Assembly: GCA_003482455.1 (NCBI GenBank)
Contig: DMYW01000061.1
Span: forward strand, 35,452-99,451
Reading direction: 5' to 3'
Length of the DNA: 64,000 nucleotides
Origin: Rheinheimera sp.
GTDB taxonomy: Bacteria > Pseudomonadota > Gammaproteobacteria > Enterobacterales > Alteromonadaceae
This document shows positions 8,367-16,308 of this stretch, in pieces; positions within the stretch are counted from its first letter, which is position 1; every line of letters begins with the position of its first letter. The position numbers and the translations under genes were made by a program. Under the pieces are notes generated by a model. That model was not told the origin of the DNA. It was given only the letters and a program-made list of their open reading frames with translations, and ran no database searches.

Positions 8367-8431
8367 ATGTGACCTATAAATTTCGTTTTGAAAATTTTGA
8401 TCAACTAATATTGGTCACATATCAAAATTTT
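8367..8431. repeat. Two crossing inverted repeats in AT-rich DNA
   Basis: ATGTGACC at 8367-8374 is complemented by GGTCACAT at 8413-8420, and AAAATTTTGAT at 8391-8401 by ATCAAAATTTT at 8421-8431. The pairs interleave rather than nest. They lie in the AT-rich end of the element about 90 bases before the tRNA remnant, a place where integrase arm sites and host-factor sites usually sit. Confidence 0.45.
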
Positions 8432-8517
8432 TAAATTGCTGTATTTAAAGCATTTATGAATTTTTTAATATTACTAAAATGCACATCAATACAATGTAAT
8501 ATGTGATAATTATTGCA

Positions 8518-8554
8518 CTCATAACCCGAAGTTCAAATCCGGCTCCCGCAACCA
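8518..8554 (+). pseudogene. Broken 3' half of initiator tRNA-fMet (probable attachment site)
   Basis: The block has CTCATAACCCGAAG, identical to the anticodon loop (CAU) and 3' stem of bacterial initiator tRNA, directly joined to TTCAAATCCGGCTCCCGCAACCA, its T-loop, T-stem, acceptor strand and CCA end. About eight bases that normally lie between (variable region and 5' T-stem) are missing, as is the whole 5' half. It marks the junction between AT-rich element DNA on the left and the tandem repeats on the right. It cannot fold as a tRNA, so it is a remnant, probably an attR-like scar. Confidence 0.72.
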
Positions 8555-8560
8555 ACTTTA

Positions 8561-8585
8561 AAGCCAGCTTAATGCTGGTTTTTTT
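8561..8585 (+). terminator. Intrinsic terminator, repeat copy 1
   Basis: CCAGC and GCTGG pair across the loop TTAAT and are followed by seven T. It lies just after the CCA of the tRNA remnant, where a tRNA terminator belongs. Confidence 0.8.
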
Positions 8586-8693
8586 GTGCCTGAAATTTGG
8601 CATATGTCCTTCGGGTTAAGAGCCCTCGGGCTCCTGTTCATAAACCCCGAGCGAAGGCCGAAGGTATCAATCCGGCTCCCGCAACCAACTTTA

Positions 8694-8718
8694 AAGCCAG
8701 CTTAATGCTGGTTTTTTT
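8694..8718 (+). terminator. Intrinsic terminator, repeat copy 2
   Basis: Same CCAGC-TTAAT-GCTGG stem-loop and seven-T tail as copy 1, exactly 133 bases further on. Confidence 0.8.
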
Positions 8719-8826
8719 GTGCCTGAAATTTGGCATACGCCCTTCGTGTTAAGAGCCCTCGGGCTCCTGTTCATAAACCCCGGGCGAAGGTCGAAGGTAT
8801 CAATCCGGCTCCCGCAACCAACTTTA

Positions 8827-8851
8827 AAGCCAGCTTAATGCTGGTTTTTTT
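8827..8851 (+). terminator. Intrinsic terminator, repeat copy 3
   Basis: Third identical stem-loop with seven-T tail, in the partial last repeat copy. Confidence 0.8.
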
Positions 8852-8868
8852 GTGCCTGAAATTTGGCA

Positions 8869-9150
8869 CACGTCGTCGGTAGGATCACCATCTAACCTCG
8901 AGCAGCCCACTCAGTCATACCCACAGGCTGGTGGTGAACAACCACAGTGATGTCAATTTATATCCACACTCTGTTCGCTATCAGCGCTTCGTGCATTAGT
9001 TCTTAATCCCTCATTAAAACGCATGCTGGTGTCGGCATTGCCGAATTAATCAGTTGAACAATTTATCTGTTGTTGTGCACGTTGAGGTTAATGCTTGCTT
9101 GCGCATTCGGATGCCCGACGGCAGGATAGGCACATCAATAGGGAGGAATT
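8869..9150. other. Intergenic stretch before the oxidoreductase gene
   Basis: No reading frame or repeat is convincing here. The only clear signal is the strong ribosome site GGGAGGAATT directly before the ATG at 9151. A promoter for the next gene must lie here, but I see no good -35/-10 pair. Confidence 0.5.
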
Positions 9151-10182
9151 ATGCCAATAAAAGTCGCTGTGTTTGGCTACGGGTTATCCGCCAAAGTCTT
9201 TCATTTACCCTATCTCTCGGCTAATACAGCGTTTTTGCTGGTCGGCATCAGTACACGTCAGTCTGATGTAGCGCAATCGTATCCGAACGTCACAGTCGCG
9301 CCAACGCCCGCAGAATTACTCCAACGTGTAGAGCCCGATCTTGTCGTAATCACAACGCCCAATGCGACGCATGCAGAATTTGCCGAGTTGGCACTGCGCG
9401 CTGGCTGTCATGTAGTGATCGAAAAGCCGCTTTGTTTAGATAGCACGACGGCCACACGACTGCAGTCTTTGGCAGCATCTCGGCGCAAACATCTAGTGCC
9501 GTTTTTTAATCGGCGCTGGGATGATGATTTTATGGCATTGCAACAGCTGATCGCTCACAACCGAATTGGCGCAGTGCGCCTGTTTCATTCTCGATTTGAT
9601 CGTTTTCGGCCGCACGCGCAAGCGCGTTGGAAAGAAAACGCTGAGTTTGGCAGCGGCGTTTTTTGGGATTTAGCACCACATCTGATTGACCAAATGCTGC
9701 AGTTATTTGGCAAACCCTCGACTGTCACTGCAGATATTCGACCCATACGGCAACAGTCACCATGCGCCGACTATTTTCAGCTGTGTTTTGAATATCCGTC
9801 TTTGCTTGTTCATTTAGGCTCGTCACCATTTCAAGCAGGTCCGGTGCTTCGGTTTGACGTGCATGGCGAGGCGGGTAGTGCGCAAATCCTTGGTTTTGAC
9901 CCGCAGGAACAGCGGCTGCGAGAACCACAACGTGCGGAACTCGCAAGACACTTCGCGGTAAACACTGCCGCTGGGCAACAAATGGTGCCGCTATTGGGTG
10001 GTGACTATAGTCAATTTTACCAAGCGGTTGCGGCGGCACTGGTTCAAGCGCCAGCCGCCGGTGTTACTGATTTAATACCAACGGTGCAACAGGCCATTGA
10101 TGGACTTTGTTGTATGGAGGCTGCACTACAAAGTTCGAAGCAGCAATGCAAAATTTCGATTGTTTATAACGTGCCTGTCTAA
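9151..10182 (+). CDS. Gfo/Idh/MocA-family NAD(P)-dependent oxidoreductase
   Basis: A 343-residue cytoplasmic dehydrogenase of the Gfo/Idh/MocA family, most like the YdgJ branch. The Rossmann fold starts at once (KVAVFGYGLSAKVFHLP), the family lysine lies in VVIEKPLCLD (about residue 91), and the C-terminal substrate domain has GSGVFWDLAPHLIDQ with the conserved Asp and His. Substrates in this family are sugars, inositols or related polyols; the actual one cannot be told. The gene stands alone, with its own strong ribosome site, after the tandem repeats and before the large cluster. Confidence 0.88.
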   Translation: MPIKVAVFGYGLSAKVFHLPYLSANTAFLLVGISTRQSDVAQSYPNVTVAPTPAELLQRVEPDLVVITTPNATHAEFAELALRAGCHVVIEKPLCLDSTTATRLQSLAASRRKHLVPFFNRRWDDDFMALQQLIAHNRIGAVRLFHSRFDRFRPHAQARWKENAEFGSGVFWDLAPHLIDQMLQLFGKPSTVTADIRPIRQQSPCADYFQLCFEYPSLLVHLGSSPFQAGPVLRFDVHGEAGSAQILGFDPQEQRLREPQRAELARHFAVNTAAGQQMVPLLGGDYSQFYQAVAAALVQAPAAGVTDLIPTVQQAIDGLCCMEAALQSSKQQCKISIVYNVPV

Positions 10183-10320
10183 ATAAAGTACAAAAGAATC
10201 TCAATACCGCAGTTACGGGGACATCTGCTATTGCATTGTTTATGGTGTAAATAGTATGTTTATCGTTTTTCAGGTAACCCTAATAAATTAAAATTTTTTA
10301 GGTAAAAATTCGTTAGGTGT

Positions 10321-10350
10321 TTGGGGTTATTGGTATTTTTTCTGTTATGG
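10321..10350 (+). promoter_or_regulatory. Possible promoter of the envelope cluster
   Basis: TTGGGG (10321-10326) and TTATGG (10345-10350) are 18 bases apart, about 115 bases before the first gene of the cluster. Both hexamers match the consensus only partly, so the call is tentative. The 280-base gap has no other clear signal. Confidence 0.25.
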
Positions 10351-10463
10351 TGAAGAGATATCATTTGCCCTTTTGCAAAGAGCGTATCTACACTCACCGT
10401 TACACGATCCAGAGATGTCGGCACTAACGGAAGTCGCATAGTCGCGGTGCCAGGGAACGGTTT

Positions 10464-13103
10464 ATGAAAAACACACGTCGCTTGCTCGAAAAATTTGCCT
10501 GTCACGCTGCATTATTGCCTGTCACCGTTGCCTTGTTGGTCGGTTGTAAAGCGGATATTAGCGTCCAAGACGAACCCGCAGATCCTGTTACCCAAGAGTT
10601 TCCATTGGTGTTAATTGAGCGCCCGCTGCTTAATGCCGATGAAGAACCATTGCCATTTGAGCTGTTTGACCCCGCCGCCTTTAACCCAGGTGCGCATCTG
10701 ATTTTAAAGAAAAATGCTTTCGCGCAATCTGCGGAAACCGATTTGTTAGAACCGGTGTTTGGCAAAGACGCCTTGTATGACGTCAAAGACATCGCAGTCT
10801 CGCCAGATGGCAATAGCTTGTTGTTTGCGGTGCATCCACCTTTGCTGGAAAATGTGCCGGACGAAGACCAGCCGAAATGGACTCTCTATCGCTTTGATTT
10901 AAAAACCAATGCCATCGGACCACTGTTAACAGATGCGGCTGAACGTGAATTAGGCCATGACATCAACCCGGCGTTTTTACCAGACGGCCGTATTGTGTTT
11001 AGTTCCACACGCGGCACCACTAGCAAAAAAGTGTTGCTCGATGAGTTTCGGCCGCAGTATTCAGCACTGGACGAAGATGAAATGTCGCCGGTGTTTAATT
11101 TGCACCGCATGACAGCCACCGGCGATCGCATCGAACAAATCAGTTTTAACATGAGCCACGACCTAGCACCGATTGTGTTACCGGACGGGCATTTGTTGTA
11201 TGTGCGCTGGGACAATCAGTCCAGCCGTAGCATGTTAAACCTGTATCAAATGGTACCGGATGGTACCCAAAATCAGTTGGTGTATGGCTGGCACAGTCAT
11301 GACACAGGCGCAAATGAAAGCCGTGTCGAATTTGTTAAACCGCAAATCCTTGCCAATGACCAGCTTTCTGTATTGCTGACAAGCAACAATGCACCCTATT
11401 ACAACAGTTGGCCTGTAACTATCGATATCGCCAACGCCAGCGATCATAACCAAGCCTTATACAACAAGACCTTACCAAGCGACGCACAAACGCCGTTATT
11501 CCCATGGGCATTTTCAAACGTCGACACGATTGAGCGCGCTGGTGCTGTCCACAACATGTTTGCTTTGCACGACGGCACCGAGCGCTATTTATTAAGTTGG
11601 TCGCCGTGTCGGGCGGTGCTGAACAACGTCACTGTGGCCTGTTCGCAAGTTCCAGCCGATCAAACCATTACGTTTGCGCCGCCGCTGTACGGATTGTGGT
11701 TATTTGATAACAACGCCAAAACCCAAGTTCCTGTACGTCCAGGTCGTGAAGGCAGCATCATCTCCGAAGCCGTTGTGATGCAGGCGCGGCACAAAGCCAC
11801 TTATTTAGCGGACAGTACCTCGCTTAATGCCGACTTAGCCGCCGAGAACGCCGCTGTATTGGATATTCGCAGTTTGTACGATGTCGGTGGCGATGCCCAA
11901 GCCAATATTGGGGTATTGCGCGACCCGATGGCGACTCGTAGCTCTGATCGCCCTTATCGGTATTTGCGGATTGAACGCCAAGTGCCGATGCCGCCAGAAG
12001 AAGTACAAGATGTACCGAACTTTGCGTTTGGCGTGACTCGGCAACGTGGTATGCGTGAGATCGTCGGTTTTACCGATGTCGAGCCGGATGGTTCGGTTAA
12101 AGTCAAAATTCCTGCGAATGTGCCATTGGCACTGGCAATTTTGGACAGCCAAGGCAAGTCCGTGTCGTGGCAACATCAACAATGGATCACCGCCCGTCCT
12201 GGTGAAACCCTGCAATGCAACGGCTGTCATTATCCGTGGATTGAACGGACCCACGGTCGTGCCAACGCGCAAGGCGAGTGGCCATCGGCCAATCCTGGCG
12301 CACCGGTCAGCGGCCAGCCATTTCCAAATGCCAATCCTGAATTGCCTGCTCAAGTTGGTGAAACTATGGCGCAAGCACTGACGCGGTTAGTCGGGATGAA
12401 AACCTTAAAAGCAGCGCTTGAGTACCAAGATCATTGGACGGACCCAGCCAAACGCGCTAAAGAGCCGGAGTCGAAAGTTAGCTACAACGATTTGACCACT
12501 GAAAAACCGGTTGGCGTGCCATGTTTTGACAAGTGGCAGGCGCATTGTCGAATTCGGATCGATTATCCAACGCACATAGCCCCTTTGTGGTCATTAGAGC
12601 GGGTTACTCGGGATGCCACCACCGGCGAAATTCTTACCGATCACACCTGCGTCAACTGTCATACCAGAACCGCAGCGGACGGCACAACACAGGTGCCGAT
12701 GGCTCAGTTGGAGCTGACTGCACAACCATCTGATCAAGTTGATGAGCAAATGACCAGTTATCGCGAAATCATGGCTGGCGACTTTGAACAGGACATTGTT
12801 GGTGGTGTCTTGGTCGACAAGTTAGTGCAACAAGTGGATGGTAATGGCAACCCAGTGTGGGTCCGTGACGAACTTGGCAACCTAGTGCTGGACGAAAATG
12901 GCGATCCAATTCCAGTGATGACCCGTGTGCCAATGAATAGTTTTGCTGTACCAGGCTGGGCCGGCGGTAGTCGTTTCTTTAATGTCTTTAAAGCCGGTGG
13001 CGCCCACGAAGGGTACTTAACTCCGACCGAGTTGAAACTAATCAGCGATTGGTTAGATATCGGCGCTCAATATTACAACTCTCCGTTTGTGGTACCGCAA
13101 TGA
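10464..13103 (+). CDS. Lipoprotein with beta-propeller repeats and two haem-c motifs (HzsA-like)
   Basis: An 879-residue exported lipoprotein: signal peptide with lipobox LVGC (Cys28). The N-terminal half has TolB/PD40-like propeller blades (IAVSPDGNSLLFAV, NPAFLPDGRIVFSSTRG, LPDGHLLYVRWDN). The second half has CNGCH (about residue 583) and CVNCH (about 728), two c-type haem sites. This layout resembles the alpha subunit of hydrazine synthase and its many relatives of unknown function; nothing else here suggests anammox chemistry, so the similarity is structural only. It opens a run of overlapping genes, ending in an ATGA overlap with the next. A ribosome site AGGGAA precedes the ATG. Confidence 0.78.
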   Translation: MKNTRRLLEKFACHAALLPVTVALLVGCKADISVQDEPADPVTQEFPLVLIERPLLNADEEPLPFELFDPAAFNPGAHLILKKNAFAQSAETDLLEPVFGKDALYDVKDIAVSPDGNSLLFAVHPPLLENVPDEDQPKWTLYRFDLKTNAIGPLLTDAAERELGHDINPAFLPDGRIVFSSTRGTTSKKVLLDEFRPQYSALDEDEMSPVFNLHRMTATGDRIEQISFNMSHDLAPIVLPDGHLLYVRWDNQSSRSMLNLYQMVPDGTQNQLVYGWHSHDTGANESRVEFVKPQILANDQLSVLLTSNNAPYYNSWPVTIDIANASDHNQALYNKTLPSDAQTPLFPWAFSNVDTIERAGAVHNMFALHDGTERYLLSWSPCRAVLNNVTVACSQVPADQTITFAPPLYGLWLFDNNAKTQVPVRPGREGSIISEAVVMQARHKATYLADSTSLNADLAAENAAVLDIRSLYDVGGDAQANIGVLRDPMATRSSDRPYRYLRIERQVPMPPEEVQDVPNFAFGVTRQRGMREIVGFTDVEPDGSVKVKIPANVPLALAILDSQGKSVSWQHQQWITARPGETLQCNGCHYPWIERTHGRANAQGEWPSANPGAPVSGQPFPNANPELPAQVGETMAQALTRLVGMKTLKAALEYQDHWTDPAKRAKEPESKVSYNDLTTEKPVGVPCFDKWQAHCRIRIDYPTHIAPLWSLERVTRDATTGEILTDHTCVNCHTRTAADGTTQVPMAQLELTAQPSDQVDEQMTSYREIMAGDFEQDIVGGVLVDKLVQQVDGNGNPVWVRDELGNLVLDENGDPIPVMTRVPMNSFAVPGWAGGSRFFNVFKAGGAHEGYLTPTELKLISDWLDIGAQYYNSPFVVPQ

Positions 13104-13828
13104 TGAAATATCTGGCCGCTTTGGCTTTATTTGGCGTCAGTTTAATGGCCAGCGCCGCCGATGGCACACCAGTGACTGTCAGTTCGTCGTTAATTGACTT
13201 GCACACGGGGCCGGGGCGCGGTTATCCAATAAAAGTATCAGCAGTCAAAGGCGAACAACTGCAGCTGTTAAAGACCCGCGGTAATTGGGTACTGGTCGAG
13301 TTTCGCCAACAAGAGTTGTGGATGAATGACGAGGAGTTGGCCAATTTATTACGCTTAAATGGCCAGCCATATCAGACGGCTGACAGCGGACGAGCCGCGT
13401 TTGAACAGCGCAGTATGGAGTTCACAGCCTTTATTGGCGATCTGAACGGCGCCAGTTTTTATCAGTTTGAATATGGTTATCGGTTTAGCGATGTTGTCTC
13501 GGTTGGTCTAAGCGCTGGTCAAGCCAACGGCGACAATGCAGATACGCAGATTGTCGAAGGCCATGTGTATATCGACCCATTTCCGACTTGGTATGTCAGC
13601 CCTTATCTTGGCATAGGTGGCGGTATGAATCGCACCACGCCACGCACTGTATTAGTACAAACCGAAGATAGAACGGACCCGATCGCCAGTGCCGAAGTCG
13701 GCGTTCGTTATTATCTAGCCCGTAATTTTGTTGCTCGCGCTGCGTATCATCGTGGTGTTTTGGCAACGTCCCGGAACGAAAACGACGAGATCACAACATG
13801 GAAACTTGGCTTCAGCGTATTTTTCTAA
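13100..13828 (+). CDS. SH3-domain plus outer-membrane beta-barrel protein
   Basis: About 242 residues. A signal peptide (MMKYLAALALFGVSLMASA) is followed by a bacterial SH3 domain (VSSSLIDLHTGPGRGYPIKV...GNWVLVEF, about 25-80) and then alternating amphipathic strands ending in GFSVFF, the terminal aromatic signature of outer-membrane barrels. The SH3 part may touch peptidoglycan. The start is the ATG at 13100, which overlaps the upstream stop; the open frame extends 17 codons upstream but without a signal peptide at its start. The family of small barrels occurs with TolQ/TolR-type systems in Myxococcus and some gammaproteobacteria. Confidence 0.78.
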   Translation: MMKYLAALALFGVSLMASAADGTPVTVSSSLIDLHTGPGRGYPIKVSAVKGEQLQLLKTRGNWVLVEFRQQELWMNDEELANLLRLNGQPYQTADSGRAAFEQRSMEFTAFIGDLNGASFYQFEYGYRFSDVVSVGLSAGQANGDNADTQIVEGHVYIDPFPTWYVSPYLGIGGGMNRTTPRTVLVQTEDRTDPIASAEVGVRYYLARNFVARAAYHRGVLATSRNENDEITTWKLGFSVFF

Positions 13829-14427
13829 GCAGTCTGCTAGTCAGCAGCGCCAGTGCTTTTGCGCAACAAGCGCCGGTGCAAATTGAACCGCAAATAGAGC
13901 GAGCGCCAGTCTCTGAAGACAAATTGGATGACGAAAGCCTTTTTGTTGGCTTACGCGGTGGTTTAGTTAGCCTGAATGATTTTGGCACCAGTGGTTTAGC
14001 CCAAGCACAGTTGGGGTATCAGATCACCGAAGACTTCTTTTTGACTGTCGATTATGCCAAGGCCAAAGCCGGTCTCACTTCATTTGAAAAACTCAGTGGC
14101 GCAGCCCCTTTGTTGACTGATGAACAACGCAATTGGAGTTTTTTAGGCGGCGCTATCGGGTATGTGTTGATGCCGGGCGAAGTCTACTTCGGAAGTGATT
14201 ATGCGATGAACTCGCGCTGGTCGATCTTTGCCGGTGCCGGTAACGTCGACTTTGCCGGCGACAAAGTGTTTGGAGTGCAAGCAGGAACCAATTATCAGGT
14301 CTACATCACGGATTATTTGGCGGCAGAGATCCAGCTGACCGATTACGTCTATGAAACGACCATCTTGGCCGAAACCACATCCCAGCATAGTTTGGCCTTA
14401 TCTCTAGGTTTATCGGTTTATTTCTAA
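13798..14427 (+). CDS. Outer-membrane beta-barrel protein
   Basis: A 209-residue exported barrel. After the signal peptide (ending SASAFAQ) come about eight amphipathic strands (LFVGLRGGLVSL, AQAQLGYQITEDFFLTVDYAKA, SIFAGAGNVDF, HSLALSLGLSVYF) with a terminal Phe. It belongs to the short outer-membrane beta-barrel family found in motility-type clusters of myxobacteria and relatives. It overlaps the upstream barrel gene by 31 bases, so translation is probably coupled, and the two are likely partners or diverged paralogues in the same complex. Confidence 0.78.
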   Translation: METWLQRIFLSSLLVSSASAFAQQAPVQIEPQIERAPVSEDKLDDESLFVGLRGGLVSLNDFGTSGLAQAQLGYQITEDFFLTVDYAKAKAGLTSFEKLSGAAPLLTDEQRNWSFLGGAIGYVLMPGEVYFGSDYAMNSRWSIFAGAGNVDFAGDKVFGVQAGTNYQVYITDYLAAEIQLTDYVYETTILAETTSQHSLALSLGLSVYF

Positions 14428-14437
14428 GGACAGTTGT

Positions 14438-14950
14438 ATGCAATTTATCCGTCGCAGTTTTCGTCACCTCGCAGCAGCTGCTTGCTTAGTCTCTGCCAGT
14501 TCGTTTGCTGCGGTGCTGGAACCAGCAAAAAGTCCAATGGCTCCAGATTTTACCTTGGCGCAGTATCAAGGCGGCAATCTGAAGTTAAGCGAACAACGCG
14601 GTAATGTGGTGCTGCTTAACTTCTGGGCGACTTGGTGTGGGCCATGCCGCACTGAGATGCCAGAGCTCGACAAACTCGCGAAAAAATATGCGGATTTGGG
14701 CGTTGTTGTGATCGGCGTGAACGTTGAAACAGAGACCGAGGGCGTTAAAGCCTATTTGTCTGACATTCCGGTATCGTTCCCAATTCTGCTAGACACGAAC
14801 AACGTCGCATCTAAAACCTACGATGTGCAGGCGATGCCCACAACAGTGATCATCGACAAAGACGGTAAAATTCGTTCGTTGCATCGTGCTTACCAACCGG
14901 GTTTTGAAAAAAAATACGAGGATGACATCAATGCGTTACTGGCCGAATAA
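14438..14950 (+). CDS. TlpA-like periplasmic thioredoxin-fold protein
   Basis: A 170-residue exported thioredoxin of the TlpA/ResA type. The active site is FWATWCGPCRTEMP with Cys67 and Cys70; the cis-proline loop is QAMPTTVIID. The signal peptide is MQFIRRSF... to about residue 25. TlpA-type proteins reduce periplasmic disulphides, often for haem attachment to apocytochromes. Here three neighbours have CxxCH motifs and the next gene makes a cysteine-tailed lipoprotein, so a role in keeping their cysteines reduced is a fair inference. It lies ten bases after the barrel gene. Confidence 0.9.
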   Translation: MQFIRRSFRHLAAAACLVSASSFAAVLEPAKSPMAPDFTLAQYQGGNLKLSEQRGNVVLLNFWATWCGPCRTEMPELDKLAKKYADLGVVVIGVNVETETEGVKAYLSDIPVSFPILLDTNNVASKTYDVQAMPTTVIIDKDGKIRSLHRAYQPGFEKKYEDDINALLAE

Positions 14951-15167
14951 ATCACTTTTCGCGGTGTTGACCTTGGTGCTTGTAAATACCGGTTGTGCGT
15001 CTATTGAACCCTGGGTCAAGCCTTATGAGCGCGATAAGCTGGCTGATCCGATCATGGCTTTTAACCGCAATCCTTTAGCGACTTCACACTTGAATCACGT
15101 GCAAGACTCGCGTGAAGCTGCTCGCGGCGCTACGGGGGCGGGAGGTGGCGGCTGTGGCTGTAACTAA
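14931..15167 (+). CDS. DUF4266 small lipoprotein with Gly/Cys tail
   Basis: A 78-residue lipoprotein: MRYWPNKSLFAVLTLVLVNTGC, then the DUF4266 core (IEPWVKPYERDKLADPIM) and a tail GATGAGGGGCGCN. The ATG at 14931 has GAGG nine bases upstream, inside the end of the tlpA-like gene. DUF4266 genes usually sit with a TlpA-like gene and a DUF3570 gene, exactly as here; function is unknown. The Gly-Cys tail with two cysteines is a plausible site for metal or haem-like chemistry or a substrate of the neighbouring thioredoxin. Confidence 0.85.
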   Translation: MRYWPNKSLFAVLTLVLVNTGCASIEPWVKPYERDKLADPIMAFNRNPLATSHLNHVQDSREAARGATGAGGGGCGCN

Positions 15168-16299
15168 CCTAGCTATGCGCGGATCTACAGCTGCACTGCT
15201 ACTTGTCGCAGGTGCAGCACAGGCCTCAGTCTTGCCGGTTGACCGCGCGGATGTGATGCATCACAGCTATTCCGGCGGTGGCGTTAGTATTGATGGCCCC
15301 GCAGTTCAAGTTCGCAGCAAAGTAGGGCAAAACCTATCAATTTCAGGCACCTATTACATCGATACTGTGTCAGGCGCATCGGTTGATGTAGTGGCGACAG
15401 CGTCTGCTTACAGTGAGCAACGCAAGGAAAAACATATCGGGTTTGATTATTTAGCTGGCAACAGTTTGTTAAGTGCAAACGTGACTGCTAGTGACGAAAA
15501 TGACTACAAAGCCCGTACTGTCAGTTTTGATATTTCCCATGACACCTTTGGTGGTTTGACTACGTTAAGTCTTGGTACTGCGCTCGGCGATGATACGGTT
15601 GGGCGTAACGGCGATGCCAATTTCCAAGAACAAGTAAAACGGAACAACTACCGAGTCGGCATCAGTCAAATCATCACCACCACTTGGATCATGGCGCTAA
15701 ACGGCGAAGTGAATCTGGATGAAGGCTTTTTAAACAACCCTTATCGGCAAGTTCGGTATGTCGACCCGACAGCGCCGCTGGGTTATGCCTATCAAAGTGA
15801 GATCTACCCACGGACGCGCAACGCAGCGGCAGTATCGCTCGTCAACAAGTTCTACTGGCCCGATCGCTCAGCGTTTACATTGAATGTGCGCGGCTATCAA
15901 GACAGTTGGGACATTCGTTCGACCGACTACGAAATCAGCTATGTCAAACCGCTGGACTGGGGTTTTACGGTTGAAGCGCGTATTCGCTATTACACACAAA
16001 CCCAAGCCAGTTTTTACCGCGATTTGTTTGACTACCAAAGCCAGTTGAACTTTATGGCGCGGGACAAAGAACTGAGTGATTTCAGTGATTTAACGTCAGG
16101 TTTAGGGCTTATCTACAAACTGCCACAGTTCAGTTTCTTCAAAGGCACGGCACCAGAAATCACCTTGCAATACGAAGAAATGTTTTACAAATACAACAAC
16201 TTCCGTGACGTACGGGTGCGAGATGTTCCTGCGGGCACTGAACCTTTGTACGAACTTGAAGCCCGGGTGATCCGTGCTTTCTTTAGCCTGTATTTTTAA
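15154..16299 (+). CDS. DUF3570 outer-membrane beta-barrel protein
   Basis: About 381 residues, nearly all amphipathic strands (LSISGTYYIDTVSGASVDVV, TVSFDISHDTFGGLTTLSLG, GFTVEARIRYYTQTQ) and a C-terminal FFSLYF, as in outer-membrane barrels. It is the DUF3570 partner of DUF4266. I chose a GTG at 15154 because GGGAGGTGG lies at the proper distance; an ATG at 15112 has no such site and would deepen the overlap with DUF4266, and an ATG at 15175 also lacks one. The gene overlaps its neighbour by 14 bases with the chosen start. Function is unknown. Confidence 0.82.
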   Translation: MAVTNLAMRGSTAALLLVAGAAQASVLPVDRADVMHHSYSGGGVSIDGPAVQVRSKVGQNLSISGTYYIDTVSGASVDVVATASAYSEQRKEKHIGFDYLAGNSLLSANVTASDENDYKARTVSFDISHDTFGGLTTLSLGTALGDDTVGRNGDANFQEQVKRNNYRVGISQIITTTWIMALNGEVNLDEGFLNNPYRQVRYVDPTAPLGYAYQSEIYPRTRNAAAVSLVNKFYWPDRSAFTLNVRGYQDSWDIRSTDYEISYVKPLDWGFTVEARIRYYTQTQASFYRDLFDYQSQLNFMARDKELSDFSDLTSGLGLIYKLPQFSFFKGTAPEITLQYEEMFYKYNNFRDVRVRDVPAGTEPLYELEARVIRAFFSLYF

Positions 16300-16308
16300 G
16301 GACCTGCT

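Larger units (their letters stand above)
8555..8868 (+). repeat. 133-bp tandem repeats carrying a tRNA-fMet 3' end and terminator
   Basis: Units run 8555-8687 and 8688-8820, plus a 48-base partial copy to 8868; the period is exactly 133 bases. Each full unit has an intrinsic terminator, a hairpin with GAGCC/GGCTC arms inside CCTTC/GAAGG arms, and ends with AATCCGGCTCCCGCAACCA, the 3' end of initiator tRNA. All CCA-terminated ends share the same T in CTCCCGC. The arrangement recalls the rtT repeats after tyrT of E. coli, where each unit also holds the 3' end of the preceding tRNA. Copies differ at a few positions. Confidence 0.8.

Noticed and set aside
8518..8554. A functional tRNA gene
   Set aside because: The 5' half and the 5' strand of the T-stem are missing; it cannot fold as a cloverleaf.
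8555..8868. CRISPR array
   Set aside because: Units are 133 bases, almost entirely conserved with no variable spacers, and each has a terminator and a tRNA end; no cas gene is near.
11835..12374. 179-residue minus-strand frame inside the HzsA-like gene
   Set aside because: A shadow of the long plus-strand gene; it has no start signal and its translation has no domain-like pattern.
10464..13103. Genuine anammox hydrazine synthase
   Set aside because: No beta/gamma subunits or hydrazine dehydrogenase are near and the host is a gammaproteobacterium; only the domain layout is alike.
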